DNA of 64,000 nucleotides from Streptomyces sp. ST2-7A. GTDB lineage: Bacteria; Actinomycetota; Actinomycetes; Streptomycetales; Streptomycetaceae. Positions 8,035-16,537 of the stretch are shown piece by piece (position 1 is the first letter of the stretch; the number at the start of each line of letters is the position of its first letter). Position numbers and translations under genes: made by a program. The stretch lies in contig NZ_JAJUWS010000036.1 of the NCBI RefSeq assembly GCF_021390475.1, positions 1 to 64,000 on the forward strand. The letters run 5' to 3'. The notes beneath the pieces were generated by a model. That model was not told the origin of the DNA, ran no database searches, and saw only the letters and a list, made by a program, of their open reading frames with translations.

Positions 8035-9734
8035 TGCTCGAGGACTGCACACCATGGCCCGCCGGGACAGCCGCGCGCTATCGCCGCGAAGGGATCTGGA
8101 GCGGTACGGATCTGGGCTCGCTGCCGCGCGCCTGGGCGCGGGCGTACGGCACGGATACCGCGCTGGTCGCCGGAGAACGGCGAATCGACTTCAACGAGTT
8201 GGCGGACCGGATCGACCGGCGGGCGGCCGGGTTCGTCCGGGCGGGGATACGGCCGGGGGACCGGATCGTGCTCCAACTTCCCAACGTTCCGGAGTTCGTG
8301 GAGGTCGCCTTCGCGCTGTTCCGGATGGGCGCGAAGCCGGTCTTCTCGCTCGCCTCGCACCGTGCGCAGGAGATACGACACCTGTGCGAGCTGTCGGAGG
8401 CGAAGGGATACGTGGTGCCCGGGGTCTTCCGAGGCTTCGACCACACGGCGTTGGGACGGCGGATCGCCGCTGAGCTTCCCTCGCTGACCAAGGTGTTCGT
8501 TCTCGACACGGACGGGGATCCCGGGGCCGAGGCGGAAGACGGCGACGGCCTGGTCGTACCGCTGAGTCGGGTCGACGCGGAGCCGCGGCCACTGCCGGGG
8601 GCCGACCCCTCCGATGTGGCGTTCTTCTTGCTCTCGGGTGGCACGACCGCGCTGCCCAAGCTCATCCCCCGGACGCACGACGACTACGCGTACCAGACCC
8701 GTACGGTCGCGGAGCTGGTCGGGCTGGGCCGGGACACGGTGTATCTGGCCGCGCTGCCGGTGGAGTTCAACTTCGTCTGGGGCTGCCCCGGGGTGATCGG
8801 CACGCTGTCCGGTGGCGGCACCGTGGTCCTGGCACCCGATCCGACGGCGGATGACTGCTTCCGGCTCATCGAGCGGGAGCGGGTGACGCTGACGTCCGTG
8901 GTGCCCACGGTGGCACGGCTGTGGCTGGAGGAGCGGGAGTGGTCGGACGCGGACCTGTCGAGTCTTCGGGTGCTCCAGATCGGCGGGGCCCGGCTGGAAC
9001 CGGAGCTGGCCGCGCGGATCACGCCCGAGCTGGGGTGCCGGCTGCAGCAGGTCTTCGGGATGGCCGAAGGGCTGCTGACGATGTCCCGGCTGGATGACGA
9101 CACCCACTCCGTACTGCACACCCAGGGCCGACCGGTGTCCGAGGCCGACGAGGTACTGATCGTCGACGGGCACGGAAATCCGGTGCCCACGGGTGGGACC
9201 GGCGAGTTGGTGACGCGCGGCCCGTACACGCTGCGCGGCTACTACCGGGCGCCGGAGCACAATGCCCGGGCCTTCACCGAGGACGGTTTCTACCGCACCG
9301 GTGACCTGGCCAGTCTGACCCCCGAGGGACGGCTCGTGGTCGAGGGGCGGATCAAGGACGTCGTCATCCGCGGCGGCGACAAGATCGCGGCCGGTGAGGT
9401 GGAGGCGCAGTTGGCGACCGTTCCCGGGATCTCGGCGGCGGCGGTGGTGCCGGTGCCCGACGAGTTCTTGGGCGAGCGGATCTACGCGTTCCTCGTCGGC
9501 CGGGAGAGGCAGCCGCCGTTGGCCGTCTTGAAGGCGACCCTGCAGGAGCGCGGGCTGGCCGAGTTCAAGCTGCCCGATCGGTCCGAATACGTGGCCCGGC
9601 TGCCGCTGACGCCGCTCGGGAAGATCGACAAGAAGGTTCTGGCGGCGGCCGCCGCCGATCCGACGCTGTCCCGTGACTGGGAGCCGGCCGGGACCGCCGG
9701 TCCGCCGGCGGCCCCGTCCACGACGAAAAGGTGA
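8031..9734 (+). CDS. aryl acid-AMP ligase, probably salicylate to carrier protein (DhbE/MbtA family)
   Basis: A 567-aa stand-alone adenylation enzyme. The phosphate-binding loop FFLLSGGTTALPKLIPRTHD and the following PVEFNFVWGCPG are typical of DHB/salicylate-activating enzymes (DhbE, MbtA). The hinge region reads GRIKDVVIRGGDKIAAGEVE, and the catalytic Lys lies in PLGKIDKK near the C-terminus. It should form salicyl-AMP and load the adjacent carrier protein. GTG at 8031 overlaps the preceding TGA and has GGAG 8 nt upstream; an ATG one codon later is the alternative. The C-terminal 20 residues are an unconserved Gly/Pro-rich tail. Confidence 0.9.
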   Translation: MMLEDCTPWPAGTAARYRREGIWSGTDLGSLPRAWARAYGTDTALVAGERRIDFNELADRIDRRAAGFVRAGIRPGDRIVLQLPNVPEFVEVAFALFRMGAKPVFSLASHRAQEIRHLCELSEAKGYVVPGVFRGFDHTALGRRIAAELPSLTKVFVLDTDGDPGAEAEDGDGLVVPLSRVDAEPRPLPGADPSDVAFFLLSGGTTALPKLIPRTHDDYAYQTRTVAELVGLGRDTVYLAALPVEFNFVWGCPGVIGTLSGGGTVVLAPDPTADDCFRLIERERVTLTSVVPTVARLWLEEREWSDADLSSLRVLQIGGARLEPELAARITPELGCRLQQVFGMAEGLLTMSRLDDDTHSVLHTQGRPVSEADEVLIVDGHGNPVPTGGTGELVTRGPYTLRGYYRAPEHNARAFTEDGFYRTGDLASLTPEGRLVVEGRIKDVVIRGGDKIAAGEVEAQLATVPGISAAAVVPVPDEFLGERIYAFLVGRERQPPLAVLKATLQERGLAEFKLPDRSEYVARLPLTPLGKIDKKVLAAAAADPTLSRDWEPAGTAGPPAAPSTTKR

Positions 9735-9740
9735 AGCCGT

Positions 9741-10055
9741 ATGACCGCCGACTCTTCTTCCGTCAAGAGCACTCATCGATCCGGGGCCCGACCTCGTACC
9801 GCTCCGCTCTCCGCTCAGGAGCTGCGGGAGGCGGTCGCCGGAATGCTCGGAGTGACCCCGCAGGAGGTACCCGACGATGCCCATCTGGTCCATCTCGGTC
9901 TGGGCTCGTTGGAGATGATGCGGCTGGTCACGCGCTGGCGCCGGCAGGGCGTACCCGCCGACTTCGCCGAGCTGACCGCCGCCCCGACGCTGGCGGCCTG
10001 GCAGCGGCATTTGGACGCGGTCTGGGCCGCCCGTGCCCCGGGGGTGTCGACATGA
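9741..10055 (+). CDS. aryl/acyl carrier protein
   Basis: A 104-aa carrier protein with the phosphopantetheine-attachment motif LGLGSLEMMRL (Ser in GSL) after a 20-residue basic N-terminal tail. The helix III region FAELTAAPTLAAWQRHLD resembles ArCP/isochorismatase-type carriers rather than fatty acid ACPs. It lies 6 bp after the ligase that should load it and overlaps the amidohydrolase gene by ATGA. This matches the ligase-carrier pairing reported in caboxamycin-type clusters. Confidence 0.88.
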   Translation: MTADSSSVKSTHRSGARPRTAPLSAQELREAVAGMLGVTPQEVPDDAHLVHLGLGSLEMMRLVTRWRRQGVPADFAELTAAPTLAAWQRHLDAVWAARAPGVST

Positions 10056-11587
10056 GCGCTCTGCTGATCCGCGGTGGCGTGCTCTACCCCGCGGATGCCG
10101 CCGCCCGGGTCATTCCGGGCGGTGCGGTACTCATCGAGGGCCGGAAGGTGATCGCGGCGGGGCCGTTGGCCGAGGTCGAGGCGGCGATCACGCCACGGCA
10201 GCGGGCCGGGCTGCGCACCATCGAGGCGGGAGACCGGATGATCCTGCCCGGCTTCGTCAACGCGCACTGGCACGAGATGTTCGCCATGCGCTTTCCGTTC
10301 AAGGGGGCGTTGCGGCCCGCGTCCGACCGGGACGACAAGCCCGTGTTCATGGCCCTGGGGGGCGATGTCCCGCAGATCTCCGTCGCCTTCGACGCCTTCC
10401 ACGACCATGTCGACCGGCTGTTGCCCGACGAGGCACTGGCCATCGCCCGTTACTCGATGTGGACCCAACTGCGCTCCGGTGTCACCGCGCTGGGTGATGT
10501 CGGCTCGCTGAACCAGCCGTGGGCGCTGGCGCAGGCCGCCCGGGAACTGGGAATGCGCTGCACCGTGAGCACCTGGGCTGCCGACGCGGTGTGCGCTCCC
10601 GGAGACAGTCGCTACACCCGCACCCGGGACACCGATCTGGAGCTACAGCGCATCGAGGAACTGCTGGAGGATTGCGCCGCCGAGCCCCGGGGCCTGGTAC
10701 GGGCCTGGCCCACCGCCGTCTACGGCACCAACATGACCGATGAACTCGCCTGCGGTTTGGCCGAGTTGACCGCACGCTACGACGTGCCGTTCGCCACCCA
10801 CGTGGGAGCGCTGCGCAACGAGGCAGCCGTGATGCTCGCCTACTACGGAGCCACGCCGGTGCGCCGGTTCGCCGAGGCCGGATTGCTGTCCGAGCGGTTC
10901 ATGGCGGTGCATTGCGGCTTCGCCGACCCCGGGGAGCGGGCACTGCTGATCGATGCCGACGCACACATCAGCCACTCGCCCGCCAAGTACGGCCAGGCCG
11001 GTGAGTCCACCGTCTCGGAGACCCGGATGATCCCGGAGTTTCGGCGGGCGGGTCTCGACGTGTCGGTGTCGACGGACGGTGCCGCGTTGCCGCTGGGTGG
11101 CATGCCGGAGGCGATGCGGGCGGTGTGGCAGCACTACAACGAGATGTACGCCGATCCCACCGAGATACTGCCGACCGACGCCCTGGCAATGGCCACCAGG
11201 TTGCCCGCACGCGGCCTGGACCTGGGCGAACGTATCGGCAGCCTGGAGCCGGGAAAGCAGGCCGACCTCCTGCTGGTGCGGACCGACGACTGGCGCTATC
11301 TGCTCAACCCCCGCCCATTGGAGGGCTTTCTCTCACTCGGCGGATCGATGGACATCGACACGGTGCTCGTCGCCGGCCGGGTCCTGATCGAGGACGGCCG
11401 CTCCATCCGGCTGGACGAAGAAGTGCTGGAGGCGGAGTACCTGGAGGCGCTGTCCTCCTTCACGGTGCGCTGCCTGGGCGTCCCCGCCGAGACGGTCCGG
11501 GCGCAGTTGGCACGGCGGGCGGAATCCCTGCACAGCCGCCGCCGGGCGGTCGCGGCACAGCGGAACGGAAGGATGGAGGCATCATGA
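10052..11587 (+). CDS. amidohydrolase-superfamily enzyme, likely benzoxazole-forming cyclase
   Basis: A 511-aa metal-dependent enzyme of the AtzA/TrzN-like branch. The metal ligands are all present: His72 and His74 in NAHWHE, His250 in ATHVGAL, His287 in AVHCGF, and Asp342 in VSTDGAA. A beta-sandwich with the usual EPGKQADLLLVRTDDW precedes a charged C-terminal extension. In A33853 biosynthesis BomN, an amidohydrolase, is reported to form the benzoxazole ring by cyclising an ester/amide intermediate instead of hydrolysing it. The placement here, directly after the ligase and carrier genes, supports the same role. Simple hydrolysis of a precursor cannot be excluded. Confidence 0.88.
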   Translation: MSALLIRGGVLYPADAAARVIPGGAVLIEGRKVIAAGPLAEVEAAITPRQRAGLRTIEAGDRMILPGFVNAHWHEMFAMRFPFKGALRPASDRDDKPVFMALGGDVPQISVAFDAFHDHVDRLLPDEALAIARYSMWTQLRSGVTALGDVGSLNQPWALAQAARELGMRCTVSTWAADAVCAPGDSRYTRTRDTDLELQRIEELLEDCAAEPRGLVRAWPTAVYGTNMTDELACGLAELTARYDVPFATHVGALRNEAAVMLAYYGATPVRRFAEAGLLSERFMAVHCGFADPGERALLIDADAHISHSPAKYGQAGESTVSETRMIPEFRRAGLDVSVSTDGAALPLGGMPEAMRAVWQHYNEMYADPTEILPTDALAMATRLPARGLDLGERIGSLEPGKQADLLLVRTDDWRYLLNPRPLEGFLSLGGSMDIDTVLVAGRVLIEDGRSIRLDEEVLEAEYLEALSSFTVRCLGVPAETVRAQLARRAESLHSRRRAVAAQRNGRMEAS

Positions 11588-12444
11588 CGACGGTATCCCC
11601 CACCACGGCGGCCGACCCCGCACACGAGGTGACCGGCCGCGACGGCCCGGTACCGGGCGGCCGTACGGCGCTGGTGACCGGTGCCGCGGGCGGGATCGGC
11701 GCCGCCGTGGCCCGCGCGCTGGCACAGGCCGGGGTCGGGGTCGCGGCACTGGACACCGACCGGGCGGCACTGGATGTGCTGGTGAAGGAACTCGAGGAGA
11801 AGGCGGGTCGGGCGCTGGCTCTCGCTGTGGACATACGCTCGAGTGCCCTGGTCGACCATGCCGTGGAGCGTGCCGAGAGCGAACTGGGTCCGCTGGATTA
11901 TCTGGTGAACGCGGCCGGCGTGTTGCGGTCCGGCGCGGTCCTCGAATACAGCGACCAGGACTGGGAGTTGACCTTCGACGTCAACGTCGGCGGGGTCTTC
12001 CACGTCAGCCGGGCCGTCACCCGGCGAATGGTACGGCGCGGCTCGGGCGCGGTGGTGACCGTCGCCTCGAACGCGGCGCGGGTCCCGCGCTGGGACATGG
12101 CCGCGTACGCGGCGTCCAAGGCCGCGGTGACCAGCTTCACCCGCACCCTGGGCCTGGAACTGGCCCGGCACAACATCCGCTGCAACGTCGTCGCTCCCGG
12201 CTCGACCGAGACGGCGATGCTCACCTCGCTGTACGCGGGCGGCCCGGACGGTGACGCCGTACGGAGAGCGGCCCGGCACTCCGTCGAGGGGTCGCCGGCC
12301 ACGTACCGGACGGGAATTCCGCTCGGCAGGCTCGCCCAGCCCGAGGACATCGCGCACGCGGTGCTCTTCCTGCTCTCCGAGCAGGCCTCGCACATCACCC
12401 TGCACGACCTGGTGGTCGACGGTGGCGCCGCGCTCGGCGCCTGA
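11584..12444 (+). CDS. EntA-like SDR, likely 2,3-dihydro-3-hydroxyanthranilate dehydrogenase
   Basis: A 286-aa classical short-chain dehydrogenase. NAD-binding motif GAAGGIG, then NAAG, catalytic Ser in VASNAAR, and YAASK. The C-terminal GIPLGRLAQPEDIAHAVLFL and SHITLHDLVVDGGAALGA closely follow EntA/DhbA, which aromatise 2,3-dihydro-2,3-dihydroxybenzoate. Next to PhzD- and PhzE-like genes the expected substrate is instead trans-2,3-dihydro-3-hydroxyanthranilate, giving 3-hydroxyanthranilate. An unconserved N-terminal tail of about 25 residues precedes the Rossmann fold. ATG overlaps the amidohydrolase TGA. Confidence 0.88.
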   Translation: MTTVSPTTAADPAHEVTGRDGPVPGGRTALVTGAAGGIGAAVARALAQAGVGVAALDTDRAALDVLVKELEEKAGRALALAVDIRSSALVDHAVERAESELGPLDYLVNAAGVLRSGAVLEYSDQDWELTFDVNVGGVFHVSRAVTRRMVRRGSGAVVTVASNAARVPRWDMAAYAASKAAVTSFTRTLGLELARHNIRCNVVAPGSTETAMLTSLYAGGPDGDAVRRAARHSVEGSPATYRTGIPLGRLAQPEDIAHAVLFLLSEQASHITLHDLVVDGGAALGA

Positions 12445-12597
12445 CGGACTGTCCCAACCCCGCCCCTGCCCCCGCACGCCGAGCCGACGGCCCGAAGCCA
12501 TCGGCTTCACCACCCGACCGCCCGACCCGGTGACACGCCTCCGGCCCGCGCCGGCGGCGCCGGGACCCGTATCCCCTTCGATCTTTCGGAGTCCACG

Positions 12598-13326
12598 ATG
12601 GCCATACCCATGATCGACGCGTATCCCATGCCCAGGGAGGACGAGCTCCCGCGCAACATCGCGCCCTGGACGGTCGACCCCGACCGTGCGGTACTACTCG
12701 TCCACGACCTGCAGCACTACTTCCTGAACCCGTTCGGATACGACCGGCCGGCCACGGGCCGACAGCCGTTGACGGACCTGATGAACAACACCCGGGCGTT
12801 GCGCGAGCGGTTCGCGACGATCGGCGCGCCCGTCGTCTACACCGCGCAGCCGGGCGGCATGAGCAACGAGGAACGCGGCTTGCTCAAGGACATCTGGGGC
12901 ACGGGCATGGGTTCCGAGGAGGGGGAGCGCGCGATCCCCGATCGGATCGCCCCGGCCCCCGGGGACACGGTGCTCACCAAGTGGCGGCCCAGCGCCTTCT
13001 GCCGGACCGGGCTGCGGGAGTTGATGCGGAAGCTGGGCCGCGACCAGTTGGTGATCTGCGGGGTGTACGCGCACGTCGGCATCCTCATGACCGCACACGA
13101 GGGGTTCTCGCACGACATCGAGACCTTCGTGGTGAGCGACGCGATCGCGGACTTCTCCGCCCAATACCACCGAAGGACCCTGGAGTACGTCGCGGGCCGC
13201 TGCTCGGTGACGCTGCCGACCCGCGCGGTACTCACCGCCCTGGAGCCGGCCGCACGCCGGCGCGGTGCCCAACCGCCCTCCGTGCAGCCTGCCGTGGTTG
13301 CCGCGCACCAGGGGAGCGGCTCATGA
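12598..13326 (+). CDS. PhzD-like isochorismatase (ADIC hydrolase)
   Basis: A 242-aa cysteine-hydrolase-fold isochorismatase very close to phenazine PhzD. It shares IDAYPMP, VLLVHDLQHYF with the catalytic Asp, YTAQPGGMSNEERGLLKDIW, TKWRPSAF with the catalytic Lys, CGVYAHVG and VVSDAIADFS. The expected reaction removes pyruvate from 2-amino-2-deoxyisochorismate to give 2,3-dihydro-3-hydroxyanthranilate. A 25-residue unconserved C-terminal tail is present. There is no carrier domain, unlike EntB. A 153-bp gap separates it from the dehydrogenase, and it overlaps the PhzE-like gene by ATGA. Confidence 0.92.
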   Translation: MAIPMIDAYPMPREDELPRNIAPWTVDPDRAVLLVHDLQHYFLNPFGYDRPATGRQPLTDLMNNTRALRERFATIGAPVVYTAQPGGMSNEERGLLKDIWGTGMGSEEGERAIPDRIAPAPGDTVLTKWRPSAFCRTGLRELMRKLGRDQLVICGVYAHVGILMTAHEGFSHDIETFVVSDAIADFSAQYHRRTLEYVAGRCSVTLPTRAVLTALEPAARRRGAQPPSVQPAVVAAHQGSGS

Positions 13327-15281
13327 GGGAGACCTCCTCGCCGCTGTCCCGGGTGCTGGGCACCGACCCGCCGCCCTTCGCACTGCTGCACCGGCCGGGC
13401 GCGACCGATCCGGGGAAGATCGACCTGCTGATCGGGGAGATCGACGCACACGAGCTGATCGCGGACATACCCCTGCCGGAGACGGGCCCGCACACGGGTA
13501 CCGGTGCCCGGCACGACGTGCTCGCCCTGCTGCCCTATCGGCAGATCCGCGAGCGCGGATTCGCCCACCCGGACGACGGGGCCCCGCTGCTCACCCTGCG
13601 CGTGGACGAGCAGGCGGTGCTGCCGTTCGACGAGGTCCTGGCCCGGCTGCCGGATCTGCCGATCGACGTGGACGAGGGTCACTTCGACGCCGACGACGAG
13701 GAGTACGCGGCGCGGGTACGACGCGTGCTCACCGAGGAGATCGGCCGGGGCGCGGGCGCCAACTTCGTCATCAAACGCTCGTTCCTGGCGCGTGTCACCG
13801 ACTGGTCGACCCATACCGCGCTGTCGTTCTTCCGTCGCCTGGCCGGTCGCGACCCCGGCAGCCACTGGTCGTTCCTCGTGTACACCGGTGACCGCACGTT
13901 CGTGGGCGCCTCACCGGAGCGGCACGTCAGCCTGGACGCCTCCCGCCTGGTGATGAACCCCATCAGCGGCACCTACCGCTATCCGGAACAGGGCCCCGAC
14001 CCGGACGAGGTGCTCGCCTTCCTCGCCGACTCCAAGGAGGCCAACGAGCTCTACATGGTGCTGGACGAGGAGCTCAAGATGATGGGTCGGGTGTGCGACC
14101 TGGGTGGTCGGGTGACCGGTCCGGGGCTGAAGGAGATGGGCCGGCTCGCGCACACGGAGTATCTGATCGAGGGGCACAGTTCGCTGGACGCGCGGGAGAT
14201 CCTGCGGGAGACGCTACTGGCTCCCACGGTCACCGGCGGTCCGCTGGAGAGCGCCTGCGAGGTGATCAGCCGCCACGAGCCCGAGGGCCGGGGCCACTAC
14301 TCCGGGGTCGCGGCGCTGATCGGCCGCGACGAGAGGGGCGCCCGTCGGATGGACTCGGTCATCCTCATCCGTACCGCCGAGATCGACCCGGAGGGGCGGG
14401 TGCGCATCCCCGTGGGCGCGACCCTCGTACGGGACTCCGATCCGGCCGGGGAGGCCGAGGAGACCCGGGCGAAGGCGGCCGGGCTGATCGAGGCGTTGCG
14501 GGCCCCGGTCGGCGGCGAAGGGCCGGTCCGGCGCAGCGGGGGGTCGTTGGCCGCGCACCCCGCGGTGGCCACCGCCCTGGTCGCGCGGAACGCGCCACTG
14601 GCCGGCTTCTGGTTCGAACAACCGCACCGGCGGTCCCGGCCGCTGCCATCGCTGGTCGACCGTCGGGTGCTGGTGATCGACGCGGAGGACGCGTTCACCG
14701 CGATGGCCCGGCACGTGCTCCAGGCGCAGGGGCCCCGGGTGGATGTACGGCGTCATGACGAACCGTTCGATCCGGGCGCGTACGACGTGGTGATCGTGGG
14801 CCCCGGACCCGGCGACCCGCGGGAGCCGAGTGACCCGAAGATCGCTCGGCTGCGTGCGGTGACAACCGAACTCCTTCGCCGGGGCGTACCGTTCCTCTCC
14901 GTCTGCCTGGGACACCAGGTACTCAGCACGCTGCTGGGACTGCCACTGGTGCGGCGCGCGGTGCCCAGCCAGGGCGTACAGCGCACGATCGAGTGCTTCG
15001 GTCGCAGTGAGCCGGTGGGCTTCTACAACACCTTCGCCGCGCACAGCCGGCGGGACACCTTCGCATGTCCGCAGCGCGAGGGCGTGGTGCGGGTGTACCG
15101 GGAGCCGTGCGGCGAGGTGCACGCGCTGCGCGGACCGGGTTTCGCCTCGGTGCAGTTCCACCCGGCGTCGGTACTGACGCAGCGCGGCCCCGAGCTGCTG
15201 GGCGAACTGCTCGCGGCACTACTTGAAGAGGCAACTGCCGGTAATCAAACGTCTGTTGCTCCGACGATGATACCTGCATAG
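13323..15281 (+). CDS. PhzE-like 2-amino-2-deoxyisochorismate synthase (fused synthase and glutamine amidotransferase)
   Basis: A 652-aa two-domain enzyme. Residues about 20-400 form the chorismate-binding domain with NFVIKRSFLARV, SPERHVSL, MNPISGTYRY, LAHTEYLIEGHSS, LAPTVTGGPLESA and EPEGRGHYSG. Residues about 440-640 form a class I glutamine amidotransferase with the nucleophile in LSVCLGHQVL and the His in VQFHPASVL. Ammonia from glutamine is used to turn chorismate into ADIC without aromatisation. The canonical HPE amidotransferase motif reads HPA (His613-Pro-Ala), so the third triad residue is not where TrpG-type proteins have it. The last codons lie inside the promoter element of the following transcript. 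Confidence 0.92.
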   Translation: MRETSSPLSRVLGTDPPPFALLHRPGATDPGKIDLLIGEIDAHELIADIPLPETGPHTGTGARHDVLALLPYRQIRERGFAHPDDGAPLLTLRVDEQAVLPFDEVLARLPDLPIDVDEGHFDADDEEYAARVRRVLTEEIGRGAGANFVIKRSFLARVTDWSTHTALSFFRRLAGRDPGSHWSFLVYTGDRTFVGASPERHVSLDASRLVMNPISGTYRYPEQGPDPDEVLAFLADSKEANELYMVLDEELKMMGRVCDLGGRVTGPGLKEMGRLAHTEYLIEGHSSLDAREILRETLLAPTVTGGPLESACEVISRHEPEGRGHYSGVAALIGRDERGARRMDSVILIRTAEIDPEGRVRIPVGATLVRDSDPAGEAEETRAKAAGLIEALRAPVGGEGPVRRSGGSLAAHPAVATALVARNAPLAGFWFEQPHRRSRPLPSLVDRRVLVIDAEDAFTAMARHVLQAQGPRVDVRRHDEPFDPGAYDVVIVGPGPGDPREPSDPKIARLRAVTTELLRRGVPFLSVCLGHQVLSTLLGLPLVRRAVPSQGVQRTIECFGRSEPVGFYNTFAAHSRRDTFACPQREGVVRVYREPCGEVHALRGPGFASVQFHPASVLTQRGPELLGELLAALLEEATAGNQTSVAPTMIPA

Positions 15282-15306
15282 CGTTTTCATCGGTAACACC
15301 ACCACG
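15258..15306 (+). promoter_or_regulatory. promoter/operator element shared with 5550-5598
   Basis: Ungapped counterpart of 5550-5598 (35 of 49 identical). The half-sites read GATACC at 15269-15274 and GGTAAC at 15292-15297, one mismatch from a perfect inverted repeat. It overlaps the 3' end of the PhzE-like gene and precedes the second KASIII-like gene by about 90 bp, so this transcript is probably controlled with the first one. Confidence 0.55.
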
Positions 15307-15395
15307 CTCCGCCGGCCGTGATCGGCACCCCTCGCCCCCAGCGCCACTCCCTCTCGTCGGCCCGTCGGTCGACGCGTCCCGGAAGGAACCGTCCG

Positions 15396-16424
15396 ATGCG
15401 CTTCGACAACATCTGGATCGCCGGCACCGGAGGCACCCTCGGCGCCCTCGAACCGGTCGCGGCGGCGGTGGCCGACGGGTCGTACTCCCCCGACGCCGCC
15501 GAGAGCACCGGCATGACCAGCTACGCGCGCTCCGAGGAGGCCCCACCCCAAATGGCGGTGACAGCAGGCCGGTTGGCCATCAAGGAGGCACGGGAACGGG
15601 GGATTGGTGTCGGCCCGAACACGGTGCACCTGCACAGCCACGGGCACTTCCAGGGCATCGAGATGTGGCCGGCCGCCTGCTGGATCGCCCGGGAGTTGCT
15701 CGGCAGCACGCTCGACACGATGCCGATGACGGTGAACGCCTGGTCCAACGGTTCGCTGGCCACCCTCGATGTGGCCGCCGCGACCCTGGCCGCCCGCCCC
15801 GACGTACCGTCCGCGCTGATCACCATGGCGGATCGCTTCGCCCCACCCGCCGACCGCTGGTACACCTCCCCCGGCATGGTCTTCGGCGACGGCGCCGCGG
15901 CCGGGGTGGTCACCCGTGACGTCGGGCGGATGCGGCTGCGGTCTCTGGCGAGCCGTACCGACACCGTGCTGGAGGGCCTGTCGCGGGGCGCGGAGCCGTT
16001 CCGTACCGCCCCCGAGGGGCGGCAGCCCGATATGCGGCGTCGCACCCGGGAGTTCCTGGCCACCGGTGAGGTCTCGCTGAAGGACGTGTTCACCAGGACC
16101 GCCGAGTGCACCCGGGCCGTGGTCGGCCGGGCGCTGGCGGAGGCCGAGGTCGGCCCCGACGAGGTCGACTGGTTCCTGACGCCGTTCGTCGGCCGCACGC
16201 TCTACCGCGACAGCTTCGTCCGCACCATGACCGACCTCCGCCCACGCAACACCCTGCAGGAGCTCGGCCTCACCATCGGCCACCTCGGCCCCTGCGACCA
16301 GCTGTACGGACTCGACCACCTGCTCCGGAACGAGCTGCTGAACACCGGCGACCGCGTCCTGGTGCTCGGCACCGGTATGGGGTTCACCTTCTCCGCCGCC
16401 GTCCTCACGGCGGACGGCCTCTGA
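15396..16424 (+). CDS. KASIII-like protein lacking the catalytic cysteine
   Basis: A 342-aa thiolase-fold protein. Where FabH-type enzymes have the acyl-accepting Cys, the sequence reads NAWSNGSL with Ser117. The usual His motif is replaced by TPFVGRTLY, and the third position is His296 in TIGHLGPCD. A His-rich stretch HLHSHGHF lies at residues 79-85. With no nucleophilic Cys, a covalent acyl-enzyme is unlikely. It may act as a general-base condensing or acyltransfer enzyme, or as a partner of the Cys-containing paralogue ending at 8034. The ATG has AAGGA 8 nt upstream. It opens the transcript that continues with DAHP synthase and the adenylation-carrier protein. Confidence 0.78.
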   Translation: MRFDNIWIAGTGGTLGALEPVAAAVADGSYSPDAAESTGMTSYARSEEAPPQMAVTAGRLAIKEARERGIGVGPNTVHLHSHGHFQGIEMWPAACWIARELLGSTLDTMPMTVNAWSNGSLATLDVAAATLAARPDVPSALITMADRFAPPADRWYTSPGMVFGDGAAAGVVTRDVGRMRLRSLASRTDTVLEGLSRGAEPFRTAPEGRQPDMRRRTREFLATGEVSLKDVFTRTAECTRAVVGRALAEAEVGPDEVDWFLTPFVGRTLYRDSFVRTMTDLRPRNTLQELGLTIGHLGPCDQLYGLDHLLRNELLNTGDRVLVLGTGMGFTFSAAVLTADGL

Positions 16425-16537
16425 CCGGGTCACACAGCCGGCGCACCCACCGGGATCGGCATCCCCTCCCGGTCGCCCGGTCGCCCGGTGGCGCACACCT
16501 GTCCCGCACCACCCGTCCAAGGAACGGAAGAGACCAC

